The translations under genes and the position numbers were made by a program. From contig JAAVZI010000012.1 in the NCBI GenBank assembly GCA_022791575.1, positions 1 to 36,351 of the forward strand: a stretch of DNA of 36,351 bases. Direction: 5' to 3'. Below the pieces are notes generated by a model. That model was not told the origin of the DNA, did not search any database, and saw only the letters and a program-made list of their open reading frames with translations. Positions 29,724 to 36,351 of the stretch are shown here, in pieces (position 1 is the first letter of the stretch; each line of letters starts with the position of its first letter). The stretch is from Lachnospiraceae bacterium. Its GTDB lineage: Bacteria; Bacillota; Clostridia; Lachnospirales; Lachnospiraceae.

Positions 29724-30563
29724 ATGGCTCATAATAAAAATAGAAAATTTCGTTTTTTCATCAGCTGTGTGCTGTCTTTTCTGCTATCCCTTTTCTTTAC
29801 AGTAGGAACGATTCTGATAGCACTGAAATTCGGATTTTTGAATGAAACCAGTGTTTTAGATGGAATGGCAGAAAAGGATTATTATAAAAGTGCAGAAAAG
29901 GAATTTTACCAGGCAGCAAAGGATTTTACGATACCAGTAGGTCTGCCCGTGGATGTGGTAGATGGTATCGTAAGTTCAGAGACCGTATACAGTGATATAC
30001 AGAATTATGTAACCAACGCTGTAAATGGCAAGGAATATGTATTTAATACAGATGATCTGGAAAGCAGACTTACTGAAAAAGTATATAATTATTTCAGAAA
30101 TGAAGGGCTGGAGATGACAGAGGAACAGATTACAACTGTTCCAGAGTATACCGGGCTGATAGCTGAAATTTATGTTAAGACTATGAAAGTCAATTATGTC
30201 AGCCTGCTTGGAAAAGTGAATGCATCATATGGAAACCTGATCTGGATCGGGGCTGCCATATGTTTAGTAATAAGTATTGTAATTATTGGTATGCTGCTTA
30301 AGATGTATCATTGGAAACACCGGGCTATGAGGTTTGTTGTATATAGTGCGATAACAACAGTGCTTATGGTAGCTTCGCCGGCTGTGATTGTCGGAATTTT
30401 GGAAGGCTTTATGAAGCCCAGTGTATCACCGGAGCATTTATATTATGCCTTGGTGAATTATTGTGCCAACGGGCTTAAGATTTTTGTGTATCTGTCCATT
30501 GGATGGGTGGCAGTAGTAGCAGCACTTCTGCTGGCAATCCGTTATCTGAAGAAGAATGATTAA
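29724..30563 (+). CDS. Four-helix membrane protein of unknown function
   Basis: 279 residues. A membrane helix at 10-36 precedes an extracellular stretch of about 160 residues, followed by three helices (ICLVISIVIIGMLLKMYHW; VVYSAITTVLMVASPAVIVG; FVYLSIGWVAVVAALLLAIR). The external part (EYVFNTDDLESRLTEKVYNYFRN) shows no motif I recognise. GGAGGA lies about seven bases before the ATG, and the stop overlaps TAATG of the next gene. It is embedded between the sortase and cpsB, so it is probably part of surface-polymer assembly. Confidence 0.75.
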   Translation: MAHNKNRKFRFFISCVLSFLLSLFFTVGTILIALKFGFLNETSVLDGMAEKDYYKSAEKEFYQAAKDFTIPVGLPVDVVDGIVSSETVYSDIQNYVTNAVNGKEYVFNTDDLESRLTEKVYNYFRNEGLEMTEEQITTVPEYTGLIAEIYVKTMKVNYVSLLGKVNASYGNLIWIGAAICLVISIVIIGMLLKMYHWKHRAMRFVVYSAITTVLMVASPAVIVGILEGFMKPSVSPEHLYYALVNYCANGLKIFVYLSIGWVAVVAALLLAIRYLKKND

Positions 30564-30577
30564 TGGGAGATATGGTA

Positions 30578-31303
30578 ATGAAGGGATACTTTGATATACA
30601 CTGCCATCTGCTTCCCGGTATTGATGATGGAGCCAGAAATATTGATGAGATGATGAAGATGGCAAAGATTGCTTATAAAGAAGGAATCCGCCATATGATT
30701 ACAACTCCCCATTATCATCCGCATAGAGGAGAAGCGGATGCAGATCTTGTTAGATCTGTGTTTGGCAAAGCCAAAAGCCTGATTCAGTCGGAATTTCCAG
30801 ATTTAGAAATCTATGAAGGCAATGAAATCTATTTTCGGCAGGATGCAAGTAATATGTTGAAAAATGGAGAATTGCTGACACTGGCAGGCAGTGACTATGC
30901 TTTGGTGGAATTTTCCACAGCAGTAGAGAAATCTACTGTTGCCAATGCTGTGAGTCAGTTTCAGATGGCAGGATATCTGCCGGTAATTGCTCATGTAGAA
31001 CGTTATGAGGAACTGGTTGGTGATTATGCATTTATCCAGGAACTGGCAGAGGCTGGAGTATATTTTCAAGTGAATGCCGGTTCGATAACGGGCGATATGG
31101 GTGGTGCAAGAAAGCGTTTTATTAAGAAAATGATAAAGGGCGAATGTCTGCATTTTATTGGAACAGATGCCCATAGTTCGCTGCACAGGGCGCCATTGAT
31201 GGCAAAATGTGCTTCTTATATTGAGAAGAAGTTTGATGCTGATACGGCAGAGATGCTGTTGTACTACAATCCGACGATGATTATTAAAAATAAGGTAATT
31301 TAA
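30578..31303 (+). CDS. cpsB: CpsB/YwqE-type tyrosine-protein phosphatase (PHP family)
   Basis: 241 residues from the ATG at 30578, which has GGGAG eight bases upstream; an in-frame ATG at 30563 overlaps the previous stop and is the alternative. The metal-binding PHP motifs are clear: DIHCHLLPGIDDG near the N-terminus, TTPHYHPH, VIAHVERY and IGTDAHS. The family dephosphorylates the tyrosine-rich tail of the cognate CpsD kinase in a Mn-dependent way, resetting the chain-length control cycle. It sits directly before cpsC and cpsD, the usual order in Firmicutes. Confidence 0.93.
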   Translation: MKGYFDIHCHLLPGIDDGARNIDEMMKMAKIAYKEGIRHMITTPHYHPHRGEADADLVRSVFGKAKSLIQSEFPDLEIYEGNEIYFRQDASNMLKNGELLTLAGSDYALVEFSTAVEKSTVANAVSQFQMAGYLPVIAHVERYEELVGDYAFIQELAEAGVYFQVNAGSITGDMGGARKRFIKKMIKGECLHFIGTDAHSSLHRAPLMAKCASYIEKKFDADTAEMLLYYNPTMIIKNKVI

Positions 31304-31316
31304 GAGGAGTAAAGCG

Positions 31317-32099
31317 ATGGAACAGCAGAATACAGTAAACGATGAAATAGAAATTGACTTGAAAGAGATAGTCCGTGTTCTTTTATCAAAGCTATGGTTT
31401 ATTCTTTTTCTAGGAGTTATATTGGGACTTATCCTGCTGATATACAGCAAATATGTCGTTGATCCAATATACAGCTCTACAACAAAGGTATATGTCCTGA
31501 GCCGTCAAAGTGATGCGAATGTGACATATTCTGATCTGCAGACCGGTTCTCAGCTGACCAAGGACTATGTGGAATTGGTTAAGAGCCGTACGGTTCTTAC
31601 TCAGGTCCTGACTGATCTGGAACTGGATATGAGTACAGACGAGCTGGCATCGATGATTGATGTCAATACAACAGAAGAAACCCGAATTATTACAATTGTT
31701 GTGAATAATACCGATGTTTATCTGGCCCAGAAAATTGCGAATGATGTCAGAGAAGTTGCTTCTGCACATATCTGCCAGGTTATGAATTTGGAGGCAGTCA
31801 ATACCGTAGATGAAGCTAATATCCCAACCCGGCCATCCAGTCCGAATGTGAAGCGGAATACATTTATGGGATTTGGTTTGGGAATTTTCATGGGTATTGC
31901 GATTGTATTGGTCATTTATCTGATGGATGATAGTATACGGACACCAGATGATGTGGAGCGGTATTTGAATGTCAGCGTTTTGGCTTCTATTCCTATTCTG
32001 GAAGATGAAAGCAAGAGGAAGAAGAAAAGACATCGTCAAGCAAGTGCTCAATGGACTGAGAAGAAGGAAGAGATTCCGAAGATGGAGGATGAAGCATGA
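31317..32099 (+). CDS. cpsC: Wzz/CpsC polysaccharide chain-length and kinase adaptor protein
   Basis: 260 residues with the two-helix Wzz topology: TM1 about 26-44 and TM2 about 183-203, preceded by the proline-rich PTRPSSPNVKR (170-180). The large loop between them is extracellular. In Firmicutes this protein activates the separate kinase CpsD through its cytoplasmic C-terminus, here long and basic (KRKKKRHRQ). GAGGAG lies about eight bases before the ATG. It overlaps cpsD by four bases (ATGA), indicating coupling. Confidence 0.92.
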   Translation: MEQQNTVNDEIEIDLKEIVRVLLSKLWFILFLGVILGLILLIYSKYVVDPIYSSTTKVYVLSRQSDANVTYSDLQTGSQLTKDYVELVKSRTVLTQVLTDLELDMSTDELASMIDVNTTEETRIITIVVNNTDVYLAQKIANDVREVASAHICQVMNLEAVNTVDEANIPTRPSSPNVKRNTFMGFGLGIFMGIAIVLVIYLMDDSIRTPDDVERYLNVSVLASIPILEDESKRKKKRHRQASAQWTEKKEEIPKMEDEA

Positions 32100-32812
32100 A
32101 TTCAGTTACAATAAGGAAACTGGATGATCTGGATTTTCGTAGTAATGAGGCATATAAAACATTACGTACCAATATTCAGTTTTGTGGAAAAGATGTCAAG
32201 ATTATAGCAGTTACCAGCTGTACGCCGAATGAAGGAAAAACTAGTGTTACCTTTAATCTGGCAAGATCGCTGGCTGATTTGAATAAAAGGGTTCTGTATA
32301 TTGATGCAGACCTGCGTAAATCGGTAATTGTAGGCCGATATAAAGTTGACGGAGAGATCCGCGGTCTGACTCATTTTCTGTCAGGCCAGGAACCCTTTCA
32401 TAACGTTGTTTATGAAACCAATGTAAATAAAATGCACATGGTTTTTGCGGGTCCGGTGCCGCCTAATCCGGCAGAGCTTCTAAGTAACCGATATTTCAGT
32501 AAGCTGCTGCCTACGTTAAGAGATGCTTATGATTATGTAATTATTGATACCCCGCCGTTAGGAAGTGTAATTGACAGCGCCATTATTGCCAGAAAATGCG
32601 ATGGGGTAGCTATGGTAATTGAATCTAATAATATCAGTTATAAGTTTGCGCAGAAGGTGTTGGAGCAGCTGAGCAAGGCGGATTGTAAGATACTAGGTGT
32701 TATTTTAAATAAAGTAAATATGAAGGATAAAGGATACTATAGTAAGTACTATGGAAAATATTACGGAAAATATTATGGTACCTATGAAGCAGATGATGAA
32801 GATGACGAGTAG
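32096..32812 (+). CDS. cpsD: CpsD/CapB-type tyrosine kinase
   Basis: 238 residues, a BY-kinase catalytic domain without membrane helices. Walker A is CTPNEGKTS (42-50), Walker A' is VLYIDADLRK (66-75) and Walker B is YVIIDTPP (147-154). The C-terminus is an autophosphorylation cluster of nine tyrosines (Y214-Y230), built from repeats of YYGK, followed by an acidic end. It controls exopolysaccharide polymerisation together with CpsC and is reversed by CpsB. It overlaps cpsC by four bases, and the dehydratase gene starts at or just after its stop. Confidence 0.95.
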   Translation: MNSVTIRKLDDLDFRSNEAYKTLRTNIQFCGKDVKIIAVTSCTPNEGKTSVTFNLARSLADLNKRVLYIDADLRKSVIVGRYKVDGEIRGLTHFLSGQEPFHNVVYETNVNKMHMVFAGPVPPNPAELLSNRYFSKLLPTLRDAYDYVIIDTPPLGSVIDSAIIARKCDGVAMVIESNNISYKFAQKVLEQLSKADCKILGVILNKVNMKDKGYYSKYYGKYYGKYYGTYEADDEDDE

Positions 32813-32821
32813 GTGGAAACT

Positions 32822-34681
32822 GTGAACTTTAACGTATTAAATTCAAAGCGGCGTTTGAGGATTGTTGGCTTAATCTTGTATGATATTTTTGCAATCCAGG
32901 CAGCAGTGTTTATTGCCTTGTGGCTTCGGTTTGATTTCCAGCTGACGATACTTTTTAAATCCCATTTTTTGGATGTAGCCATTAAATATGTGCCTGTTAA
33001 TACAATAGTAACAATTACCATATTTATGTTGTTTAATATGTATGAGAATATCTGGAGTTATGTCGGATTCCGGGAAGCGCTGTATGGAGTGACCGCTTGT
33101 TTAATTTCGTCTTTGTTCCAGACAACAGCAATGGTTCTTCTAAATCTGCATCTGCCCAGAAGTTTTCATGTATTTTATCCAGTGTTGTTAGCTATGTTTA
33201 CTATGGGACTTCGCTTCTTTTATCGAATCCTTCAGGTAGTGGCTGCAGCCGGCACTGCGAAGAATGTAGAAAACGTTATGCTGATTGGTGCCGGAGAAGC
33301 AGGTTCTGTCATTTTGAAAGAGTACCAAAGCAGTAAGTATTTGAATAAAAATGTGGCTTGTATCATTGATGATAATCCTGCTAAATTTCATAAATATCTG
33401 AATGGCTGTCAGATTGTAGGTAACCGTTATACCATTAAACGAAATGTAGTAAAATATGACATACAAGAGATTGTAATTGCCATTCCTTCACTAAAGAATT
33501 CCCAGATGAAAGAACTGCTTCGAATCTGTCAGGAGGCAGAATGCAAAGTAAAAATTCTGCCGGGAATCTATCAGCTGATTGAAGAAGAAGTAACCATTTC
33601 TAAGTTAAGAAATGTGGAGATTGAAGATCTGTTGGGCAGAGATCCGATTCAGGTTAATCTGGATGAGATTATAGGTTATGTTAGTAATAAAGTAGTACTT
33701 GTTACTGGAGGCGGAGGTTCGATTGGCAGTGAGTTATGTCGGCAGCTTGCCCAGCATCAGCCCAAGCAGCTAATTATTGTTGATATTTATGAAAATAATG
33801 CCTATGATATACAGCAGGAGTTGAAGAGACGCTATCCTCAGCTGAATTTGGTGGTATTAATTGCTTCCGTGAGAAATACAGCAAGGATGAACTGGATTTT
33901 CCAAACTTACCGTCCAGATATTGTATACCATGCAGCTGCACATAAACATGTTCCTCTTATGGAAGAGAGTCCGCACGAGGCAATTAAAAATAATGTATTT
34001 GGAACATATAAAACGGCCATGGCTGCTGCAGCCAGCGGTACGTCCCGGTTTGTTTTGATTTCTACAGATAAAGCAGTAAACCCGACCAATATTATGGGAG
34101 CTTCCAAACGTCTCTGTGAAATGATTATACAGACTATGAATAAGAAGTATGATACAGAATTTGTAGCGGTACGTTTTGGAAATGTACTGGGAAGCAATGG
34201 AAGTGTCATTCCGCTATTTAATCAGCAGATCATGGAAGGCGGTCCGGTAACCGTTACCCATCCAGATATTATTCGTTATTTTATGACGATTCCGGAAGCG
34301 GTTTCGCTGGTATTACAGGCGGGAGCTTATGCGCGCGGCGGAGAAATCTTTGTATTTGATATGGGAGAACCGGTTCGAATTGCAGACTTGGCAAGAAATA
34401 TGATCCGTCTATCGGGATATATACCAGATGAAGAAATTCAGATTGTCTATACAGGGCTTCGGCCAGGTGAGAAGTTATATGAGGAAATGCTGATGGATGA
34501 AGAGGGACTGCAGGATACCAATAACCATTTAATTCATATTGGGAAACCGATTGCATTTAATGAAGAAGAATTTCTCAAAAAACTGGAAGAGCTGCGCAGG
34601 ATTGCTGAGAGCAATGCAGAGGGAATCCGGGAAAAAGTGAAAGAATTGGTTTCAACCTATAATCCGCTAGATAAGGGTTAA
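32822..34681 (+). CDS. CapD/FlaA1-type membrane nucleotide-sugar 4,6-dehydratase
   Basis: About 620 residues; GTG at 32822 is preferred because AGGTGG lies five bases upstream, while the GTG at 32813 follows the previous stop directly. Four N-terminal membrane helices (about 15-140) lead to a first Rossmann motif MLIGAGEAGS (156-165), then the catalytic SDR domain with LVTGGGGSIGSELCR (296-310). The catalytic pair STDKAVNP and MGASK (428-432) has Met in place of the SDR Tyr, as in PglF/WbpM/CapD-type UDP-GlcNAc 4,6-dehydratases. It would supply UDP-4-keto-6-deoxy sugar for surface polysaccharide. Last biosynthetic gene of the module. Confidence 0.93.
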   Translation: MNFNVLNSKRRLRIVGLILYDIFAIQAAVFIALWLRFDFQLTILFKSHFLDVAIKYVPVNTIVTITIFMLFNMYENIWSYVGFREALYGVTACLISSLFQTTAMVLLNLHLPRSFHVFYPVLLAMFTMGLRFFYRILQVVAAAGTAKNVENVMLIGAGEAGSVILKEYQSSKYLNKNVACIIDDNPAKFHKYLNGCQIVGNRYTIKRNVVKYDIQEIVIAIPSLKNSQMKELLRICQEAECKVKILPGIYQLIEEEVTISKLRNVEIEDLLGRDPIQVNLDEIIGYVSNKVVLVTGGGGSIGSELCRQLAQHQPKQLIIVDIYENNAYDIQQELKRRYPQLNLVVLIASVRNTARMNWIFQTYRPDIVYHAAAHKHVPLMEESPHEAIKNNVFGTYKTAMAAAASGTSRFVLISTDKAVNPTNIMGASKRLCEMIIQTMNKKYDTEFVAVRFGNVLGSNGSVIPLFNQQIMEGGPVTVTHPDIIRYFMTIPEAVSLVLQAGAYARGGEIFVFDMGEPVRIADLARNMIRLSGYIPDEEIQIVYTGLRPGEKLYEEMLMDEEGLQDTNNHLIHIGKPIAFNEEEFLKKLEELRRIAESNAEGIREKVKELVSTYNPLDKG

Positions 34682-34750
34682 CATGTCCTGAAACTAAAAG
34701 CTGATGAGAAATTGGTGAAAGAACGTTAGAAAATTAGAGGTGAGATGTAG

Positions 34751-35386
34751 ATGAGAAGAAATCTGGGGATTATAGTTTTATCTTGTATTACTATTGGGTT
34801 AGTAGTATTGTTTTTACTGCTGATGGGAACAAATGATACCACAGGTCCAGTCATTTCTTATGATAAAAACCAGGAAATGGTTTATGATACAGCACAGGAC
34901 CCGTCGGTTCTGCTGGAGGGAGTTACGGCGAGTGATGCGAAGGATGGAGACGTTAGTAATTCTCTTATGATTCAGGATATTAATTACAGTGCTGACGGCA
35001 GAGGAACAGTCACTTATGTAGCAAAGGACAAATCAAATAATATTACAACAGTGAAAAGGAAATTTCTCTGTCAGACAACAACTCCGATTGAACAGCCGGA
35101 TATTGAAAGTATCTATGCTGCAATTAAGCAGCAGCAGCTGGGTCAGGGCCTGCCATATCTTCGACTTTTGACAAAGGAAGTGACACTGGCAGTGGGAAGT
35201 CCCTTTGTGATTCAGGATTATGTGCAGGAAATTGAAAATGCAGGAGAAGAACCTATGCAGAGGCTGGAACTTGGTGGAAATCCGTTAGATACTACACAGC
35301 CGGGCACTTATGTTGTACAGGTTTCTGTCACAGATTTAAATGGAAATCGCTCTAATATAGAGGAAGTGACAATTACAATTCAGTAA
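34751..35386 (+). CDS. Membrane-anchored protein with Ig-like (DUF5011-type) domains
   Basis: 211 residues. One N-terminal membrane helix (IIVLSCITIGLVVLFLLLM), then two extracellular beta-sandwich units: GPVISYDKNQEMVYD to VTYVAKDKSNNITTVKRKF and VTLAVGSPFVIQDYVQEI to TYVVQVSVTDLNGNRSNIEEV. The pattern DxxDGDVS...GTVTYVAKDKSNN is typical of DUF5011/Cry22-like Ig domains used as surface adhesion or stalk modules. AGAGGTGAG precedes the ATG. It closes the exopolysaccharide module 69 bases after the dehydratase. Confidence 0.8.
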   Translation: MRRNLGIIVLSCITIGLVVLFLLLMGTNDTTGPVISYDKNQEMVYDTAQDPSVLLEGVTASDAKDGDVSNSLMIQDINYSADGRGTVTYVAKDKSNNITTVKRKFLCQTTTPIEQPDIESIYAAIKQQQLGQGLPYLRLLTKEVTLAVGSPFVIQDYVQEIENAGEEPMQRLELGGNPLDTTQPGTYVVQVSVTDLNGNRSNIEEVTITIQ

Positions 35387-35425
35387 TAGCTGGAAGTACT
35401 GGTAGATACTGCTATGAAAAAAATC

Positions 35426-35454
35426 TTGACAAAAGTTTCGAGAAATACTATAAT
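35426..35454 (+). promoter_or_regulatory. ssrA promoter
   Basis: Consensus TTGACA (35426-35431), 17-base spacer, TATAAT (35449-35454), about 58 bases before the mature tmRNA 5' end. Confidence 0.85.
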
Positions 35455-35512
35455 GACATCATGTCTGCTGAATCAAAACCAGTGAAATGTGTTAGAGGCA
35501 ACTGGAGCTTTC

Positions 35513-35857
35513 GGGCTTGTACTGGTTTCGACGGGGGTTTTGAAATTATGGAAGCCATCTGCGGGGCGGGACCGCATTAGCAAACCGTAACTTAAATATA
35601 AACGCAGACGAAAATTTAGCGTACGCTGCCTAATGGCAGCAGTCGGCCTTGAGTCATCCGCTGCTTGAGTTACCGGCTTCGACTAGGCGGAGCACTTCGT
35701 TTCCAAAGCTTTGAGGATTCGGAAGACTTTATGAAGCTACTGAAACCAGAAACCTGTCATTAGGTGTCTGGCAGAGGGAATGTCAAAATAATGACTGTGA
35801 TGGGAGAGGCCATAATGGAAGGGCTTTCGGACAGGGGTTCGATTCCCCTCAGGTCCA
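35513..35857 (+). ncRNA. ssrA: tmRNA
   Basis: About 345 nt. The 5' acceptor strand GGGCTTG (35513-35519) pairs with CAGGTCC (35850-35856) including two G-U pairs; GGTTTCGACGGGG near the 5' end and the T-arm GGGGTTCGATTCCCC near the 3' end are diagnostic. The 3' CCA is not encoded (genome reads A then TAA). The tag frame 35604-35633 is GCA GAC GAA AAT TTA GCG TAC GCT GCC TAA, giving ADENLAYAA, similar to other clostridial tags. It frees stalled ribosomes and marks the peptides for degradation. Confidence 0.95.
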
Positions 35858-35858
35858 T

Positions 35859-35905
35859 AAAAGGGAATGCCGATAAATGCGATATTTACGGTGTTTCCTT
35901 TTTCT
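35859..35905 (+). terminator. ssrA terminator
   Basis: AAAAGGGAA.GCCGATAAAT pairs with ATTTACGG.GTTTCCTTTTT (35859-35905): an interrupted long stem ending in TTTTT just after the tmRNA. Confidence 0.75.
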
Positions 35906-35935
35906 CATTTTGACTGAAATTGGTGTTTTAAATCA

Positions 35936-35955
35936 TTTCAGACCGTTTCAGACCG
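35936..35955 (+). repeat. Tandem 10-base direct repeat
   Basis: TTTCAGACCG occurs twice head-to-tail (35936-35945 and 35946-35955), 80 bases after the tmRNA 3' end, a common integration hot spot. It could be an integrase arm or core site; unproven. Confidence 0.5.
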
Positions 35956-36125
35956 AAATAATTGGGGTCAGAAATAATACATGTAAATTATAGTTTACAA
36001 TGCAAAGATATCCTAGTTTATTATATTGTAAAGTCAAATATAGATCTATTGATTTTATAATATAATAAAATTTACATATAGCTTAAATCTATAAATATTG
36101 ATATTATTTTATTTATATTACATTA

Positions 36126-36165
36126 AAAAATGGGTAAGCATTATTTTGTGCTTACCCATTTTTTT
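36126..36165 (+). terminator. Strong terminator in gene-poor AT-rich stretch
   Basis: AAAAATGGGTAAGCA (36126-36140) pairs perfectly with TGCTTACCCATTTTT (36149-36163), followed by more T. Between it and the ssrA terminator (35906-36125) I see only AT-rich DNA without a supported gene, so this hairpin may end an unknown small transcript or be a remnant of a lost gene. Confidence 0.8.
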
Positions 36166-36196
36166 GTTGTAAAAAGTGTCTCTAAAGTTACTATAG

Positions 36197-36351
36197 GTCC
36201 GGCAGTACGACATACAGCAAAGTATGAACAGTGCAGGCGGCAGATGCCACGATAATGCCCGCTGTGAAAGTATGTGGGCAAGGATGAAATCAGAACTGCT
36301 GTATGACCGTTATGATACGGAAAAAATGACCACGGATGAACTCAGGACGAT
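36197..36351 (+). pseudogene. IS3-family transposase OrfB fragment, 5'-truncated
   Basis: The frame reads QYDIQQSMNSAGGRCHDNAR then CESMWARMKSELLYDRYDTE and continues off the window. This is the C-terminal part of the rve-type DDE domain of IS3-group transposases, with the catalytic Glu in NARCESMW. A stop (TAG 36194-36196) and unrelated sequence lie directly upstream, so the N-terminal part with the first two catalytic Asp residues is missing. Confidence 0.75.

Noticed and set aside
30803-32051. Long leftward ORFs opposite cpsB and cpsC
   Set aside because: Antisense shadows of well-identified genes without start signals.

Overview
The window looks like the chromosome of a gut Firmicute of the family Lachnospiraceae (Blautia/Dorea-like; genus is an inference). 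The grounds are near-consensus sigma-A promoters, AGGAGG ribosome sites, a T-box upstream of valS, a type-II GalT, an orphan sugar ABC importer without its own ATPase, a class D-like sortase, and a tmRNA with a clostridial-type tag whose CCA is not encoded.

Region 1 (1-4052) is accessory DNA. It holds the tail of a GNAT acetyltransferase, a scar of an integrative element (a mobilisation-protein tail abutting the last 49 codons of a tyrosine integrase), and an unusual regulator-like fusion of an XRE helix-turn-helix to a PurM/AIR-synthase domain. It also holds a decayed Rpn/PD-(D/E)XK transposase fragment, a 3' fragment of a paralogue, and an exported protein that looks like a free-standing subtilase propeptide plus repeats.

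Region 2 (4027-19284) is a galactoside utilisation locus. galK-galE-galT run leftward from a consensus promoter flanked by TTTAGTAAA operators. A LacI-family regulator gene runs rightward from the same intergenic region and is followed by a GH36 alpha-galactosidase, a sugar-binding lipoprotein, two permeases, a GH2 beta-galactosidase and a possible fucosyltransferase-like protein. The logic is import of galacto-oligosaccharides, cleavage of alpha- and beta-galactosides, and entry of galactose into the Leloir pathway. The galK/lacI intergenic region also contains an unexplained hairpin-forming element of about 230 bases (8172-8404) with perfect 34-bp outer arms.

Region 3 (19332-28195) is mixed. 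It contains a T-box-regulated valS, an exported Pro/Ala-rich protein with three calcium-loop repeats and a His-rich tail, and a DUF975-CmpB-like membrane protein. It also contains a small two-gene unit ending in an Imm1-like immunity protein, and a type Ic aspartate aminotransferase.

Region 4 (28260-35386) is a surface/exopolysaccharide module: an exported membrane-anchored protein, a class D-like sortase whose first codons form a perfect 18-bp terminator-shaped hairpin, and a four-helix membrane protein. These are followed by the CpsB phosphatase, CpsC chain-length adaptor, CpsD tyrosine kinase, a CapD/FlaA1-type nucleotide-sugar 4,6-dehydratase and an Ig-like anchored protein. No glycosyltransferase, flippase or polymerase is present here.

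Region 5 (35426-36351) holds ssrA (tmRNA) with a consensus promoter and terminator, an AT-rich stretch with a second strong terminator, and a 5'-truncated IS3-family transposase running off the window edge.
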